Assembly (NCBI GenBank): GCA_964476375.1
Contig: CAYYZW010000155.1
Coordinates: 1 to 64,000, forward strand
Direction: 5' to 3'
Origin: SAT2750 sp964476375
Lineage (GTDB): Bacteria > Planctomycetota > Planctomycetia > Pirellulales > Pirellulaceae
Length of the DNA: 64,000 bases
Shown here in pieces: positions 24,415 to 33,670 of this stretch. The translations under genes and the position numbers were made by a program. A model generated the notes under the pieces. It ran no database searches. It was given only the letters and a program-made list of their open reading frames with translations, and was not told the origin of the DNA. Every line of letters starts with the position of its first letter. Within the stretch, counting starts at the first letter, position 1.

Positions 24415-25971
24415 CTACCTGGTAACGCCCTCGGTGACCCCTTTCCAGCGATCCGTGCGGAAGGGGGTGGCCGGCAGGTGTTCGCGGTTCTGCAGGTTGC
24501 AGACCGGATTCTGTGCCCAGGCGTAGCGGACCGCAACGGGATCGGTCACCGCGTCGCTCCAGATTTCGACCTGGTTGGTGCCGATGATGCGAGCCTCGGC
24601 ATTGACAAATTTCTGGTCCTCTCCGGCAATCGCAAATCCCCGTACCTGGCGGACGTCATGGGTGTCCAGCCCGCCCCCGACATGATCAAAGGTGACAAGG
24701 ATCCGGTTTCCCTTGACCTCGTGAGACTGGTAGAGCGGACTGCGGTAGAGGATCTCGTACCCGTAGTCCCTGGCCAGGGCCCAGCGGACCAGGCGTTTGG
24801 CGACATCCTGCTTGTTGCGGGGGTGGATGTCGTGCGACTCGCCCAGGTCCGTGATGATGGCCTCGCCGGTATTCGGCAGCTTGCTCATGGTCATCGTCTG
24901 GGCCTCACGCAATTCTGCCCAGTTGCTGCCGGCCGGTTCGTTCACCTCGTCCTGGAAGTCTGCCAGGGAAACCCAGTAGAAACTGAAATCACCCTGTCCC
25001 CATTTTTTTCGCCAGGTATCAATCATCAACGGGAACAGGTCACGGTACTGGTGCGCACGGCTCGAGTTGGATTCCCCCTGGTACCATATTGCGCCCCGGA
25101 TGCCGTACCCGATAACCGGATTCAGAACACCGTTATAGAGGTTGGCCGGGCGATGCTGGCCGGTGAGCTGGTTGCGCGGAGGACGGGGGCGGCGGGGGAC
25201 GGTCTTGCCGGCATCACGGGCCTCTTTCGCCTTGACCTGCCAGGCCGTGAGCCGCTCCTGGAACCTGGCCACTTCTGCCTCATGGTCATAGCTGGCTGCC
25301 AGCGTGTCCCATTTTTCCAGCAGGTCACCATACTGCCCGGTTTCTTCCAGGACGGGGCGGGGGATCCAGGCCTCGCAGGCAGAGCCTCCCCAGGCGTTGT
25401 CGATCAGGCCGATCGGCATCTCCAGGGTCTGGTGCAGTTGCCGGCCAAAGAAATAACCGACTGCCGAAAAATTCTTGACACTCTCGGGCGTTACCGTGTC
25501 CCAGCTCCCCTGGAAGTTGTCCTGGGGCTGCTGGGTGCCGACCTGGGGAATCGAGATGATCCGGATCCCGGGATATTTTGCCGAGAGCGATTCCAGGTCC
25601 GGGTCGTTTGCCGCGGCAACCGAAAATGCCATGTTGGACTGGCCCGAGCAGATCCATACTTCTCCAACCAGCACATCGCTGATCGTGATCCTGTTCGTGC
25701 CTTCCAGCACCAGCTGGTGAGGCCCGCTGTTGGGCTCCAGCGCCGGCAGGCTGGTTTTCCAGCGACCCTGGGCATCGGCCCTGGTAGAAACGGAATTGCC
25801 GGCGATCGACACGGAGACCGCTTCCCCCTCCTGGGCCATACCCCAGACCACGACCGGTTTGCCGTGCTGAAGAACCATCTGGTCGGTGAACAGGCTGGAG
25901 ACGGTGACTTCCGCCTGGGCGGGAGAGGCCAGGCAGGATGCCAGGATCAGCAGGGGCGCAATCATCCTCAT
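24415..25971 (-). CDS. Sialate O-acetylesterase-type SGNH hydrolase, secreted
   Basis: Removes O-acetyl groups from sialic acids or related acetylated sugars. A signal peptide (RMIAPLLILASCLASPAQA, residues 2-20) exports it. The 518-residue protein has the SASA-family nucleophile motif CSGQSNMAF (about residue 111), the WYQGESNS block with the oxyanion residues, and the C-terminal DIHPRNKQDVAKRL with the Asp-x-x-His-like pair (GESHDIHP). The N-terminal region is beta-rich and resembles the jelly-roll preceding the catalytic domain in this family. Such esterases are abundant in planctomycetes that degrade complex polysaccharides; the actual substrate is not shown by the sequence. Confidence 0.85.
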   Translation of the reverse strand: MRMIAPLLILASCLASPAQAEVTVSSLFTDQMVLQHGKPVVVWGMAQEGEAVSVSIAGNSVSTRADAQGRWKTSLPALEPNSGPHQLVLEGTNRITISDVLVGEVWICSGQSNMAFSVAAANDPDLESLSAKYPGIRIISIPQVGTQQPQDNFQGSWDTVTPESVKNFSAVGYFFGRQLHQTLEMPIGLIDNAWGGSACEAWIPRPVLEETGQYGDLLEKWDTLAASYDHEAEVARFQERLTAWQVKAKEARDAGKTVPRRPRPPRNQLTGQHRPANLYNGVLNPVIGYGIRGAIWYQGESNSSRAHQYRDLFPLMIDTWRKKWGQGDFSFYWVSLADFQDEVNEPAGSNWAELREAQTMTMSKLPNTGEAIITDLGESHDIHPRNKQDVAKRLVRWALARDYGYEILYRSPLYQSHEVKGNRILVTFDHVGGGLDTHDVRQVRGFAIAGEDQKFVNAEARIIGTNQVEIWSDAVTDPVAVRYAWAQNPVCNLQNREHLPATPFRTDRWKGVTEGVTR

Positions 25972-26014
25972 GGTGTCATTCCTCGGAAGTGAAATCTGCA
26001 GCGGAGATGAAAGG

Positions 26015-26635
26015 TTACTCGGCCGTGACGATCGTCGCCTTCTTGATGTAATCGAGGTTGGGGAAATCCTCTTTCAGGTACGTGTTTCCCTCGTCCTGGA
26101 TCTTGCCCTGGTTCGGGCTCTGGCCGTACTCGCTGGTAATCTTGTCCACCACGTCCATCCCCTCGATGACCTTGCCGAAAGGGGCAAACCCCATCTTGTC
26201 CAGGCGGCTGTTGTCTCCCAGGTTGATAAACAGCTGCGTGGTCCGGGTGTCCGCTCCGGCCGTGGCATAGCAGACCGAGCCCCGCACGTTGCTGACCGTG
26301 ACCGGGTCATCCTTGATTGGGTTATCACGCCATTTTTTCTGGACCTTGGGGTCCCCGTTGATGCCGAACTGGACGACGAAATCGGGGACGACACGGAAAA
26401 AGCGGCACTCATCGTAGAATCCCTCCTTGATCGCCCGGTGAAACTGGTCGACTCCCAGCGGAGCGTACTTGCGGCGAACATCCAGGATGAAGGTACCACA
26501 GGAGGTCTCGAACTTGACCTTGAACTCGTCCGGAGCCTTTTCCGTCTCCTGGCCGGCCATCGTCATCGAGCGAGAGATCAGCAGGGCGGTGAGTCCAATC
26601 AGCAGGGAGCAGAGAATATAATGTGTGCGGTGCAT
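26015..26635 (-). CDS. Cyclophilin-type peptidyl-prolyl isomerase, exported
   Basis: Accelerates cis-trans isomerisation of Xaa-Pro bonds. The N-terminus is a signal peptide or anchor (HYILCSLLIGLTALLISRSM). The cyclophilin core shows FHRAIKEGFYDECRFFRVVP (with the catalytic Arg), FVVQFGINGDP, GSVCYATAGADTRTTQLFIN and FAPFGKVIEGMDVVDKI. The 206-residue length is standard for small periplasmic cyclophilins. The start ATG 26635 has GGAG (26646-26649 on the opposite strand reading) about ten bases upstream. A TATAAT-like element is about 50 bases upstream. It sits between glnD and the esterase on the same strand. Confidence 0.88.
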   Translation of the reverse strand: MHRTHYILCSLLIGLTALLISRSMTMAGQETEKAPDEFKVKFETSCGTFILDVRRKYAPLGVDQFHRAIKEGFYDECRFFRVVPDFVVQFGINGDPKVQKKWRDNPIKDDPVTVSNVRGSVCYATAGADTRTTQLFINLGDNSRLDKMGFAPFGKVIEGMDVVDKITSEYGQSPNQGKIQDEGNTYLKEDFPNLDYIKKATIVTAE

Positions 26636-26682
26636 GGCTCGATTTCTCCAGTGGTCGGTTCGAGGGATTTGAAGCTGGCTTG

Positions 26683-26688
26683 ATTATA
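26683..26688 (-). promoter_or_regulatory. Probable -10 box for the cyclophilin gene
   Basis: On the minus strand TATAAT lies about 48 bases upstream of the ATG at 26635. The -35 region 17 bases above reads GTGAAC, a weak match. It overlaps the 3' end of glnD, suggesting that the cyclophilin can be expressed apart from glnD. Confidence 0.4.
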
Positions 26689-26707
26689 GCTGCCGATTCC
26701 CGTGGGT

Positions 26708-29353
26708 TCACGCCGTGGGGCTGTCGCTTTTCAGGATTGCCTGCGTGACCGTCTTCCGGATCGACTTGAGACGATCCTCCTGCTCGATCTTTTCGCCCTT
26801 TCGGTCGGTGACGTAAAAGACGTCTGCGACCTGGTCGACATGGGTGGCGATTTTTGCCAGGTGGACCTCCAGTTCCAGCTCGTAAAGCGTGCGAGTGATA
26901 AGCGAGAGCAGGCCCATCCGGTCATAGGCGAAGATGGTCAGGATGGTGTATTTATCCGCTGTCAGGTTGTCCACCGAGACGCGGGTGGGGAGCGGGTTAA
27001 AGTCGTGAGCCCTGGGGCCTGATGCCGGCTGCCAGAGAGGCTTGAAGGCCGGGATTTCCAGTTCCGGGTCGGAAATCACCTGCTGCATCGCTTCCTCGAC
27101 CTGGCGCCGGCGGCTGGTGGGTGGGACGGAGGAGAAGTCCATGTCCTGGACAAAGAAACGGTCCAGGACAAGTCCATCATCCAGCCGGTGGATCTCCGCC
27201 GCCAGGATCTGGTTACGGTGGTTGCTGAGCACGCCGGTCAGCCGATGAAACATCCCACCCATGCTGTTTTCGTCCGCACCGACGATGTACTGCACAGCGT
27301 TTCGTTCCGGAACGTAACGGGACCAGATGGTGGATTCACCCGCCTTGAGTTTCGAGAGATGGTGCAGATCTTCAAAAAGATTCGGGGAACTCTGGCTGGC
27401 CAGCAGATCGTTGGGGGTCGCTTCCACCAGCCGCTTCCACCATGGCTGGTCGGCAGCCCCCCGGGCCAGCTGGAGGATCTCCTCTCGCTTGCGATGGGCC
27501 CATTCGTCCGACTGGAAAGCCTCCTTCTCACCGGTTAGCTGCTGCCGCGTGCGGAGGTAGAACTCTGCCAGCAGTTCTCTTTTCCAGTCGTTCAGGACAT
27601 CCGGTCCGACCGCCGCCAGGTCCGCACAGGTAAGCACATAGAGTGCCTGCAGGACATCGGGGGAACCGACCTGGGAGGCAAACTCGACGATCGTGGCCGG
27701 GTCATTGGCGTTCTTCCGGAAGGCGGTATGGGACATCAGCAGGTGCTTGTGGACGAGGAACTCGAGCGTCTCCTTTTCCCAGTCGGAAAGGGGGAAGTGC
27801 TCGACGGTCTCCTGCACGATCCGGCGTCCTACCTCGCTGTGGTCCTCGCTGTATCCCTTGCCCAGGTCGTGCATCAGCAGTGCCAGGTGCAGTAACCGCT
27901 TGTGCTGGAATGACCGGTAGGCCTCCCCCACGGTCACCTTGGCCAGGCAAAAGTAAGTGGCGATTTCGACCGCCCTCAGAGAATGTTCATCCACCGTGTT
28001 CTTGTGGTACTCGTTGAACTGCTGCAGACCACGGGCTTGGGTCATGGCCGGGATGATACGTTCCAGGACCCGCAGTTCGTGGAGCTGCCGTAGAATGGTC
28101 CCTAGCCTGGCGGTCCGGGAGAGCAGGTCCAGAAAGTGGGTGGCTGTCTCCTCGGTCAGGGGCGCGACTGGCTGGTTGGCCATCGAGTCCCGGATCGTTG
28201 TCCAGGTGAGGTGGTCAATGCGTCGATTGAAACGATTGGCAAGCTCCATCAGCCTCAGGACGTGTGCCAGGTCGTCACAGAGGGTCGGCAGTATCTGGGG
28301 CCGGGCACCTATGTGAACCGGTCCCATCCAGAATCCGTTTCCGATATTTCGCCGCAGGATCGGGGCAAACAGTTTTCCCAGTGGGTTACTGGTCTGGGTG
28401 GACGCCCGGAAATGGGTGGCAATGTAGCGTACCTGGCTGGTGTGCTTGAAGTACTCCCGCATGAACTGCTCGATCGGCAGCAGGTGCTCGTCTGGCGGGA
28501 AATCCAGCAGTTCCGCGATCCGCACCTGTTCGGCCCGGTCAAGATGGTCCTGGGATTTCCCCGCCTGGAAGTGCATTTCATTACGCAGCCGAAGCAGGAA
28601 CTCGCGGGCCTCAAGCAGGTCTTCCCGGTCCTCGCGGGACATCTGCCCTTGCCGCATAAGTTTTTCCGGGGAAGCCTGCCCGTACCGCACAAAGCCGATC
28701 CAGCGGATCAGCTGGATATCACGGAGGCCTCCCCGTGATCGCTTGATGTTCGGTTTCAGCAGGTAGACGGTACTCCCCCATTGCTGCTGTTCCTCGCGGC
28801 GGGCCCTGGAAATTGCCTGGATACAGGATCGTCTCCGCCGCTGGGCTCGTCGTCGGAATCCCTCGATAAAACGGTGAAAGAGTGCGTCGTCGCCCGTTAA
28901 CAGACGGGATTCCACCAGGGATGTCAGGATGTGGGCGTCCCGGAAGGCCAGATCCCACGCCTGCCGTGCGGTGCGGGTGGTGAGCCCAAGCTGCAGACCG
29001 GCATCGAAGACAAACTGGGTCAATAACTGGGCAAGCGGTACGACCTGGGAATCCATCCCGGGGGGGCAGAGCAGCATCAGGTCGACATCGGAATAGGGAG
29101 CGATCTCCCGCCGTCCGTAGCCACTATGGGCAACCAGGGCCAGGGATGAGGAAAGCGGGGTGTCCGTCGGCAGGGTTTCCAGGGCGGCCTGGTAGAGATC
29201 CTGGATAATCTCGTCGTACAGCTTTGTCAGGCCGGCGCAGACCTGGATGCCAGGAGATCCCTGCTGGTGCTGGTCGCGCATTCGCTGGCGACCGTGCTGG
29301 AGTTTTTCCCGGGCTGCCAGGACAGCCGGATTCAGGCTCGGGACGTTTGCCAT
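26708..29353 (-). CDS. glnD: Bifunctional uridylyltransferase/uridylyl-removing enzyme GlnD
   Basis: Senses glutamine and adds or removes UMP on the PII protein. About 881 residues in the standard order: an N-terminal nucleotidyltransferase domain with GYGRREIAPYSDVDLMLL (about 84-101), a PII-uridylyltransferase helical region (SRGGLRDIQLIRWIGFV), an HD domain for UMP removal (TVDEHSLRAVEIA, then LLMHDLGKGYSEDHSEVG), and two ACT domains (RLTGVLSNHRNQILAAEIHR and AYDRMGLLSLITRTLYELEL) that bind glutamine. All catalytic motifs look intact. ATG 29353 is preferred over GTG 29359. It lies 21 bases after glnB, its substrate, in an amtB-glnB-glnD order that covers ammonium uptake and sensing. Confidence 0.93.
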   Translation of the reverse strand: MANVPSLNPAVLAAREKLQHGRQRMRDQHQQGSPGIQVCAGLTKLYDEIIQDLYQAALETLPTDTPLSSSLALVAHSGYGRREIAPYSDVDLMLLCPPGMDSQVVPLAQLLTQFVFDAGLQLGLTTRTARQAWDLAFRDAHILTSLVESRLLTGDDALFHRFIEGFRRRAQRRRRSCIQAISRARREEQQQWGSTVYLLKPNIKRSRGGLRDIQLIRWIGFVRYGQASPEKLMRQGQMSREDREDLLEAREFLLRLRNEMHFQAGKSQDHLDRAEQVRIAELLDFPPDEHLLPIEQFMREYFKHTSQVRYIATHFRASTQTSNPLGKLFAPILRRNIGNGFWMGPVHIGARPQILPTLCDDLAHVLRLMELANRFNRRIDHLTWTTIRDSMANQPVAPLTEETATHFLDLLSRTARLGTILRQLHELRVLERIIPAMTQARGLQQFNEYHKNTVDEHSLRAVEIATYFCLAKVTVGEAYRSFQHKRLLHLALLMHDLGKGYSEDHSEVGRRIVQETVEHFPLSDWEKETLEFLVHKHLLMSHTAFRKNANDPATIVEFASQVGSPDVLQALYVLTCADLAAVGPDVLNDWKRELLAEFYLRTRQQLTGEKEAFQSDEWAHRKREEILQLARGAADQPWWKRLVEATPNDLLASQSSPNLFEDLHHLSKLKAGESTIWSRYVPERNAVQYIVGADENSMGGMFHRLTGVLSNHRNQILAAEIHRLDDGLVLDRFFVQDMDFSSVPPTSRRRQVEEAMQQVISDPELEIPAFKPLWQPASGPRAHDFNPLPTRVSVDNLTADKYTILTIFAYDRMGLLSLITRTLYELELEVHLAKIATHVDQVADVFYVTDRKGEKIEQEDRLKSIRKTVTQAILKSDSPTA

Positions 29354-29374
29354 GGTCACCAGGCCTGCCAGGGA

Positions 29375-29713
29375 CTAAAGGGCGTCGTTACCCATTTCAC
29401 CCGTTCGAATACGGATTGCGTCGGCCAGGTCCGAGACAAAGATCTTCCCGTCACCGATCTGGCCGGTCTGGGCCGTGTGCAGAATCGTATCAATAACTTT
29501 TTGAAGAACGTCGTCACCACAGACTACCTCGAGTTTTACCTTGGGGACAAAGTCCACGGCATACTCGGTTCCCCGGTAGGTCTCCGAGTGTCCCTTTTGC
29601 CGGCCAAAACCGCGAACTTCGACCGCGGTCATTCCCTGGATCCCCTCCTCGGCCAGGGCATTCTTGACATCCTCGAGTTTAAAGTGGCGAATGATCGCTT
29701 CAACCTTTTTCAT
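29375..29713 (-). CDS. glnB: Nitrogen regulatory protein PII
   Basis: Trimeric signal protein of 112 residues that binds ATP/ADP and 2-oxoglutarate and reports the nitrogen state. The T-loop GRQKGHSETYRGTEYAVDF contains the uridylylation Tyr (Tyr51), and the C-terminal signature is TGQIGDGKIFVSDLADAIRIRTGE. It lies 50 bases after amtB and 21 before glnD, so it may act as the GlnK-type inhibitor of the transporter; the sequence does not separate GlnB from GlnK. The start ATG 29713 follows a GGGAGCTCTGGG-like Shine-Dalgarno region. Confidence 0.95.
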   Translation of the reverse strand: MKKVEAIIRHFKLEDVKNALAEEGIQGMTAVEVRGFGRQKGHSETYRGTEYAVDFVPKVKLEVVCGDDVLQKVIDTILHTAQTGQIGDGKIFVSDLADAIRIRTGEMGNDAL

Positions 29714-29763
29714 CCCAGAGCTCCCTCAGCATCATTCCCTGCCAGTTACAACATAGAACCAGG

Positions 29764-31203
29764 TCAGGGAAGATTGATATATCCCTCTTCACCATGCAGG
29801 CTCAAATCGAGCCCTTCCATTTCCTCATCCTGCGAGACGCGCAGGCCCATTGTTCTTTCCAGAATCCAGAGCAGGATAAACGTCACAACGACGGTCATCA
29901 CGATCGTGAACAGGACCGCCAGCAACTGGATTCCCAGCAGCTCAAAGCCGCCTCCCTCGGTAAGCCCTACCGGCTCTCCGCCGTTCAGGTTTTGCACTGC
30001 CCTGGAAGCGAAAACGCCGGTCAGGAGCATCCCCAGCATGCCACCGATCCCGTGGATTCCAAAGACATCCAGTGAATCGTCATAACCGATTTTCGACTTC
30101 AAGGTGGTGCAGGCAAAGTAACAGCAGGTGGCCGCCAGGATGCCAACCAGCAGGGCGGACATGGGGCTGACAAAACCGGCAGCGGGGGTAATACAGGCCA
30201 GGCCCGCGATCGCTCCGGAGCAGGCGCCCAGGACGGTTGGCTTGCCGTCCTTGTACCACTCGATGCATGGCCAGGCGAGCGTGCCGGCGGCGGCGGAAAA
30301 ATGTGTGGCGGCAAAGGCACTGGCAGCCAGGCCGTTGGCGGCCAGGGCGCTGCCGGCATTGAAACCGAACCAGCCAAACCAGAGCATCGCGGTCCCAATG
30401 GCGGTATAGGTCAGGTTATGCGGCGGCATCGGATCGCTTCCGTGCCCCAGTCGCTGGCCGATCATCAGTACGCAGACCAGTGCCGCGCAGCCTGAACTGA
30501 TATGCACGACGGCCCCCCCGGCAAAATCCTGGGCTCCCCAGCTGGAAAGCAGCCCGCCGTCCCAGAACATGTGGCAGAGCGGGCAGTAGACGAGTATTCC
30601 CCAGAGCACCATGAAAACAGCCATCGTGCTGAATTTCATTCGCTCGGCAAAGGCCCCACAGATCAGCGCCGGGGTAATGATGAAGAACATCCCCTGGAAG
30701 AGCATGTGGGTCAGTCGTGGAATTGTTCCCTCCATATGGATCACTGCCCCGGAAAGGGCGGGTCCCTCGTTCCAGCCCAGCTGAACGTCTTTCATCAGCA
30801 GGTGATCCAGGTTTCCTATCACGGGCCCGTCGCCACCAAAGCAGAGGCTGTAGCCCACCAGGCTCCAGACAACGGTCATCAGGCCCATCAGGAAAACGCA
30901 CTGCATCAGCACACCAAGAATATTCTTGCGGCGTACCAGGCCCCCGTAAAACATCGCCAGTCCCGGGGCGGTCATGAAAAGAACCAGCGCACTACAGACA
31001 AGGATCCAGGCATTGTCCCCGGTGTTGATCTCGCCCTTGTCATCACTGTCCGGTTGTTCTCCATCCTCTGCAGCCGTCTTGGTAGGAACAGTTAGAGTAG
31101 CCTGCTTGGCACCGTCGGTTCCTTCCTGGGCATCCACCGAGGGAGCGGAAAACGTCCCCAGCAACAGCAGGGAAAGAATCGACAGGGAGAGAAGATGACG
31201 CAT
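29764..31203 (-). CDS. amtB: Ammonium transporter Amt
   Basis: Membrane channel for ammonium. Start ATG 31203 opens with a cleavable signal peptide (HLLSLSILSLLLLGTFSA), then an acidic linker and about eleven helices. Key features: FYGGLVRRKN, the FAERM segment after the first half, pore His in GGAVVHISSGCAAL, FNAGSALAANG, and the second pore His in FGIHGIGGMLGML. The C-terminal tail contains LDLSLHGEEGY, the part that contacts PII. About 479 residues. The open frame continues upstream to 31641 but has no family features. It is followed by glnB and glnD. A possible promoter lies just upstream, at 31213-31241. Confidence 0.93.
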   Translation of the reverse strand: MRHLLSLSILSLLLLGTFSAPSVDAQEGTDGAKQATLTVPTKTAAEDGEQPDSDDKGEINTGDNAWILVCSALVLFMTAPGLAMFYGGLVRRKNILGVLMQCVFLMGLMTVVWSLVGYSLCFGGDGPVIGNLDHLLMKDVQLGWNEGPALSGAVIHMEGTIPRLTHMLFQGMFFIITPALICGAFAERMKFSTMAVFMVLWGILVYCPLCHMFWDGGLLSSWGAQDFAGGAVVHISSGCAALVCVLMIGQRLGHGSDPMPPHNLTYTAIGTAMLWFGWFGFNAGSALAANGLAASAFAATHFSAAAGTLAWPCIEWYKDGKPTVLGACSGAIAGLACITPAAGFVSPMSALLVGILAATCCYFACTTLKSKIGYDDSLDVFGIHGIGGMLGMLLTGVFASRAVQNLNGGEPVGLTEGGGFELLGIQLLAVLFTIVMTVVVTFILLWILERTMGLRVSQDEEMEGLDLSLHGEEGYINLP

Positions 31204-31212
31204 GACAAAAAG

Positions 31213-31241
31213 CCTATAGCTTGAGAGACGGGTGTTTCCAA
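31213..31241 (-). promoter_or_regulatory. Candidate promoter for amtB-glnB-glnD
   Basis: On the minus strand TTGGAA, 17 bases, TATAGG. The predicted start of transcription would fall about three to six bases before the ATG at 31203, which would make the transcript nearly leaderless; no Shine-Dalgarno is visible. A sigma-54 type element was looked for and not found. Confidence 0.3.
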
Positions 31242-31442
31242 GGAATTGCCGGGTGCCAGGACAATGGGAAACAACGCACCGCCACGGGAAGTGATCGGCT
31301 GGCTGTTGGCACGTGCCAGGATTCCCGTTACGCAATTTACCTCGCCACCGCCAACCCTCGCGAATCCACGTGGAGTCTCGTATGACTGTGTAAAGAGTAT
31401 CGAGTCTGATCCAGAAAGTAAACTCCCAGATAATGTCCCGTT

Positions 31443-32006
31443 TTATTCCCTGGTACCCGAGAGCCCCGGCCAGGGTGTTTCGCCGTGGCCGGCCTGCTGA
31501 TTTGCCGCCCGCCCGAGCACAAAGAGCAGATCCCCGAGCCGGTTCAGGTAGGTCAGCAGGCAGGCAGAAGCGGTGTTTGCATCGGACCGCAGCAGGGTCA
31601 CCACGTGTCGCTCGGCCCGTCGGCAGACGGTACGGGCACAATGTAACATCGCCGCCGCCGGGCAGCCGCCCGGCAGGATGAACTGTTTTAGCTCCGGGAG
31701 CTGTTCCTGGTACTGGTCGATGTCTCTCTCCAGGGCCTCGACGTGGGAGGGTTCAATCATCTCGGTGCCATGCTGATCCGGCTGGGGGGTGGCAAGCTGT
31801 GCCCCCACGGCGAATAACTCATTCTGCAGCCGCGACAGCAGGGGAGAGAGATCCTGGCCCGGTTCCGTGGCGATCGCCATCCCCAGGATCGCGTTTAATT
31901 CGTCGACCGTGCCAAAGGCCTCGATCCGGGGGTCATCCTTGGGGACGCGGCCCCCGGCAAACAGGCCGGTCTCTCCCTCATCGCCGGTCTTGGTATAGAT
32001 TTTCAT
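31443..32006 (-). CDS. pduO: Cob(I)alamin adenosyltransferase, PduO type
   Basis: Transfers adenosyl from ATP to cob(I)alamin to make coenzyme B12. The N-terminus MKIYTKTGDEGETGLFAGGR is the ATP-binding signature, followed by EAFGTVDELNAILG, and the C-terminal RTVCRRAERHV and TYLNRLGDLLFVLGR helices complete the PduO-type pattern. It is 187 residues, normal for the single-domain form. It sits upstream of amtB on the same strand with a 239-base gap, so it may not be co-transcribed. The presence of a siroheme/cobalamin-branch enzyme at 3467-4981 is in line with corrinoid use, but no B12-dependent enzyme is in the window. Confidence 0.92.
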   Translation of the reverse strand: MKIYTKTGDEGETGLFAGGRVPKDDPRIEAFGTVDELNAILGMAIATEPGQDLSPLLSRLQNELFAVGAQLATPQPDQHGTEMIEPSHVEALERDIDQYQEQLPELKQFILPGGCPAAAMLHCARTVCRRAERHVVTLLRSDANTASACLLTYLNRLGDLLFVLGRAANQQAGHGETPWPGLSGTRE

Positions 32007-32148
32007 GGTATTTCACTGGTGGGGAGATCTTCCTGCTTCGGCCCGCTTGTCGACCGCAGGCTATTGTAAGTACAAATGGGGGAGAGAGAAGCTGGTAAGC
32101 TTGAACTTGTGAAGTAACGACAGGATCTAGAGGAAAGGAACGATCCCC

Positions 32149-33204
32149 GTGAAATTGACCAGCCTGATGATCGCGTGTGCCATTTTATTCATTCTCGCTC
32201 CGGAAGTTTCTTCCCAGGAGAAGGGGAAATCTGTCGAGTCGACGTATCTCAAGAACGTCCGGCAGGTGACCTCGGGCTTTGCCAAGGCAGGGGAGGGGTA
32301 TTTCTCCCCGGACGGGAAGAAGATCATCTACCAGGCGGTCCGGGACGGGAACCCGATTTACCAGATCTACACGCAACCGCTTAAAGGCGGCACCCCGCGG
32401 CTGCTCAGTACCGGCCGGGGGCGCACCACCTGCAGCTACTTTTCGCCCGAGGGCAGGCGGAGCCTGTTTGCCTCCAGCCATCTTGATCCGCAGCTCGCCG
32501 CGACCGAGGAGAAGGTACGGAAGCAGCTGGAAGAGGATCGCAAGGCGGGCGTCCGCAGGCGGTATAGCTGGCCGTTTGATCCACACATGGATATTTTCGA
32601 GACGGACCTGGATGGCAACCTGCTTCGCCGGCTGACCAGCGAGCCGGGGTATGATGCCGAGGGTGCCTACTCACGGGACGGCAAGACGATTGCTTTCTGT
32701 AGCACCCGCGACGGGGACCCCGATCTCTACGTGATGAACTCCGATGGCAGCGATGTCCGCCAGCTGACCAATGCCGAGGGCTATGATGGAGGACCCTTTA
32801 TCTCGCCCGATGGGAAATGGGTCATTTTTCGCAGTGATCGAAAGAAGGCAGAGTACCTGCAGATTCACGTGATCGGGATCGACGGGACCAACGAGGTGGC
32901 ACTGACCGAGACCAACGGTGTCAACTGGGCACCGTACTGGCACCCGCATGAGCCATACATTATCTGGACCGGGGCGGACCATTCCGATCCCACCGCCCGT
33001 CCCAATTACGATCTCTGGCTGATGAAGTACGAGATTCGAGACGGGCGTTTCCATGGCCATCCGCCGGTTCGTGTGACCGATGATGCTGCGGGTGATGTGC
33101 TGCCGGTCTTTTCTCCGGATGGAAAGAAGCTGATGTGGACCAGCACGCGGACCGAGCAGCATACCAGCCAGCTGTTTATCGCCAACTTCCACCTGCCCAG
33201 GTAA
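32149..33204 (+). CDS. Exported TolB-like beta-propeller (PD40 repeat) protein
   Basis: A 351-residue protein with a signal peptide (TSLMIACAILFILAPEVSS) and WD40-like PD40 repeats: YFSPDGKKIIYQ, YSRDGKTIAFCSTRDGDPDL with MNSDGSDVRQLT, FISPDGKWVIFRSD and PVFSPDGKKLMWTS. This is the TolB-type propeller, but an N-terminal TolB domain and Pal partner are not apparent, so it is more likely a general periplasmic binding or sensing propeller. GTG 32149 is the start, with AAAGGA nine bases upstream. It precedes the NUDIX gene by 30 bases and may be co-transcribed with it. Confidence 0.8.
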   Translation: MKLTSLMIACAILFILAPEVSSQEKGKSVESTYLKNVRQVTSGFAKAGEGYFSPDGKKIIYQAVRDGNPIYQIYTQPLKGGTPRLLSTGRGRTTCSYFSPEGRRSLFASSHLDPQLAATEEKVRKQLEEDRKAGVRRRYSWPFDPHMDIFETDLDGNLLRRLTSEPGYDAEGAYSRDGKTIAFCSTRDGDPDLYVMNSDGSDVRQLTNAEGYDGGPFISPDGKWVIFRSDRKKAEYLQIHVIGIDGTNEVALTETNGVNWAPYWHPHEPYIIWTGADHSDPTARPNYDLWLMKYEIRDGRFHGHPPVRVTDDAAGDVLPVFSPDGKKLMWTSTRTEQHTSQLFIANFHLPR

Positions 33205-33233
33205 CGGTGAGGGAATCCTCTGGCGGGAGATGG

Positions 33234-33653
33234 ATGATGCGAGAGGTGATGTCGACAGGATTCCTGGTTCTTCGCCGGGAGCCGCGTCTCTCCTTCCTGC
33301 TGCTTCGGCACCCGGATCGCTGGGACCTGCCCAAGGGACATGTCGATCCAGGTGAAACCCCGGCGGAGTCTGCCCTCAGGGAACTGGAAGAGGAAACCGG
33401 TATCACGGCCGGTCAGATCTCGATCGTGGAGGGCTTTGAATTTCAGCTCAACTACCCGGTGCCGGACCGGCAACAACCCTCGCAGATGGCCAGCAAAAGC
33501 CTCGTGATCTACCTCGCCTGGCTGGAAACCCCGGTCGAGGTCCAGGTCAGCGAGCACGACAGTCACTGCTGGTTTGACTGGGAACCTCCACACCGGATCC
33601 AGCACGAGACGATCGATCCGCTGCTTCGTTATGCCGAGACTTTCCTGGCCTGA
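33234..33653 (+). CDS. NUDIX hydrolase, diadenosine-polyphosphate type
   Basis: Cleaves a nucleoside diphosphate linked to another moiety. The complete Nudix box is GHVDPGETPAESALRELEEE followed by TGI (about residues 39-61). The 139-residue length, the preceding DRWDLPK and the C-terminal EHDSHCWFDWEPPHRI resemble bis(5'-nucleosyl)-tetraphosphatases (asymmetric Ap4A hydrolase group), but the substrate is not fixed by motif. Start: ATG 33234 follows GGCGGGAGA; a second ATG is at 33237. Confidence 0.87.
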   Translation: MMREVMSTGFLVLRREPRLSFLLLRHPDRWDLPKGHVDPGETPAESALRELEEETGITAGQISIVEGFEFQLNYPVPDRQQPSQMASKSLVIYLAWLETPVEVQVSEHDSHCWFDWEPPHRIQHETIDPLLRYAETFLA

Positions 33654-33670
33654 TTTTTCCGGCAGCAGGC

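Noticed and set aside
26708..29353. Stand-alone short frames inside glnD and priA in other frames
   Set aside because: They are shadows of large, conserved genes on the annotated strand and carry no start signals.
31204..31442. Sigma-54 promoter or NtrC site upstream of amtB
   Set aside because: TGGCACG-type -24 elements occur twice (near 31253 and the palindrome TGGCACGTGCCA at 31307-31318), but neither has a proper -12 TTGC at the right distance.
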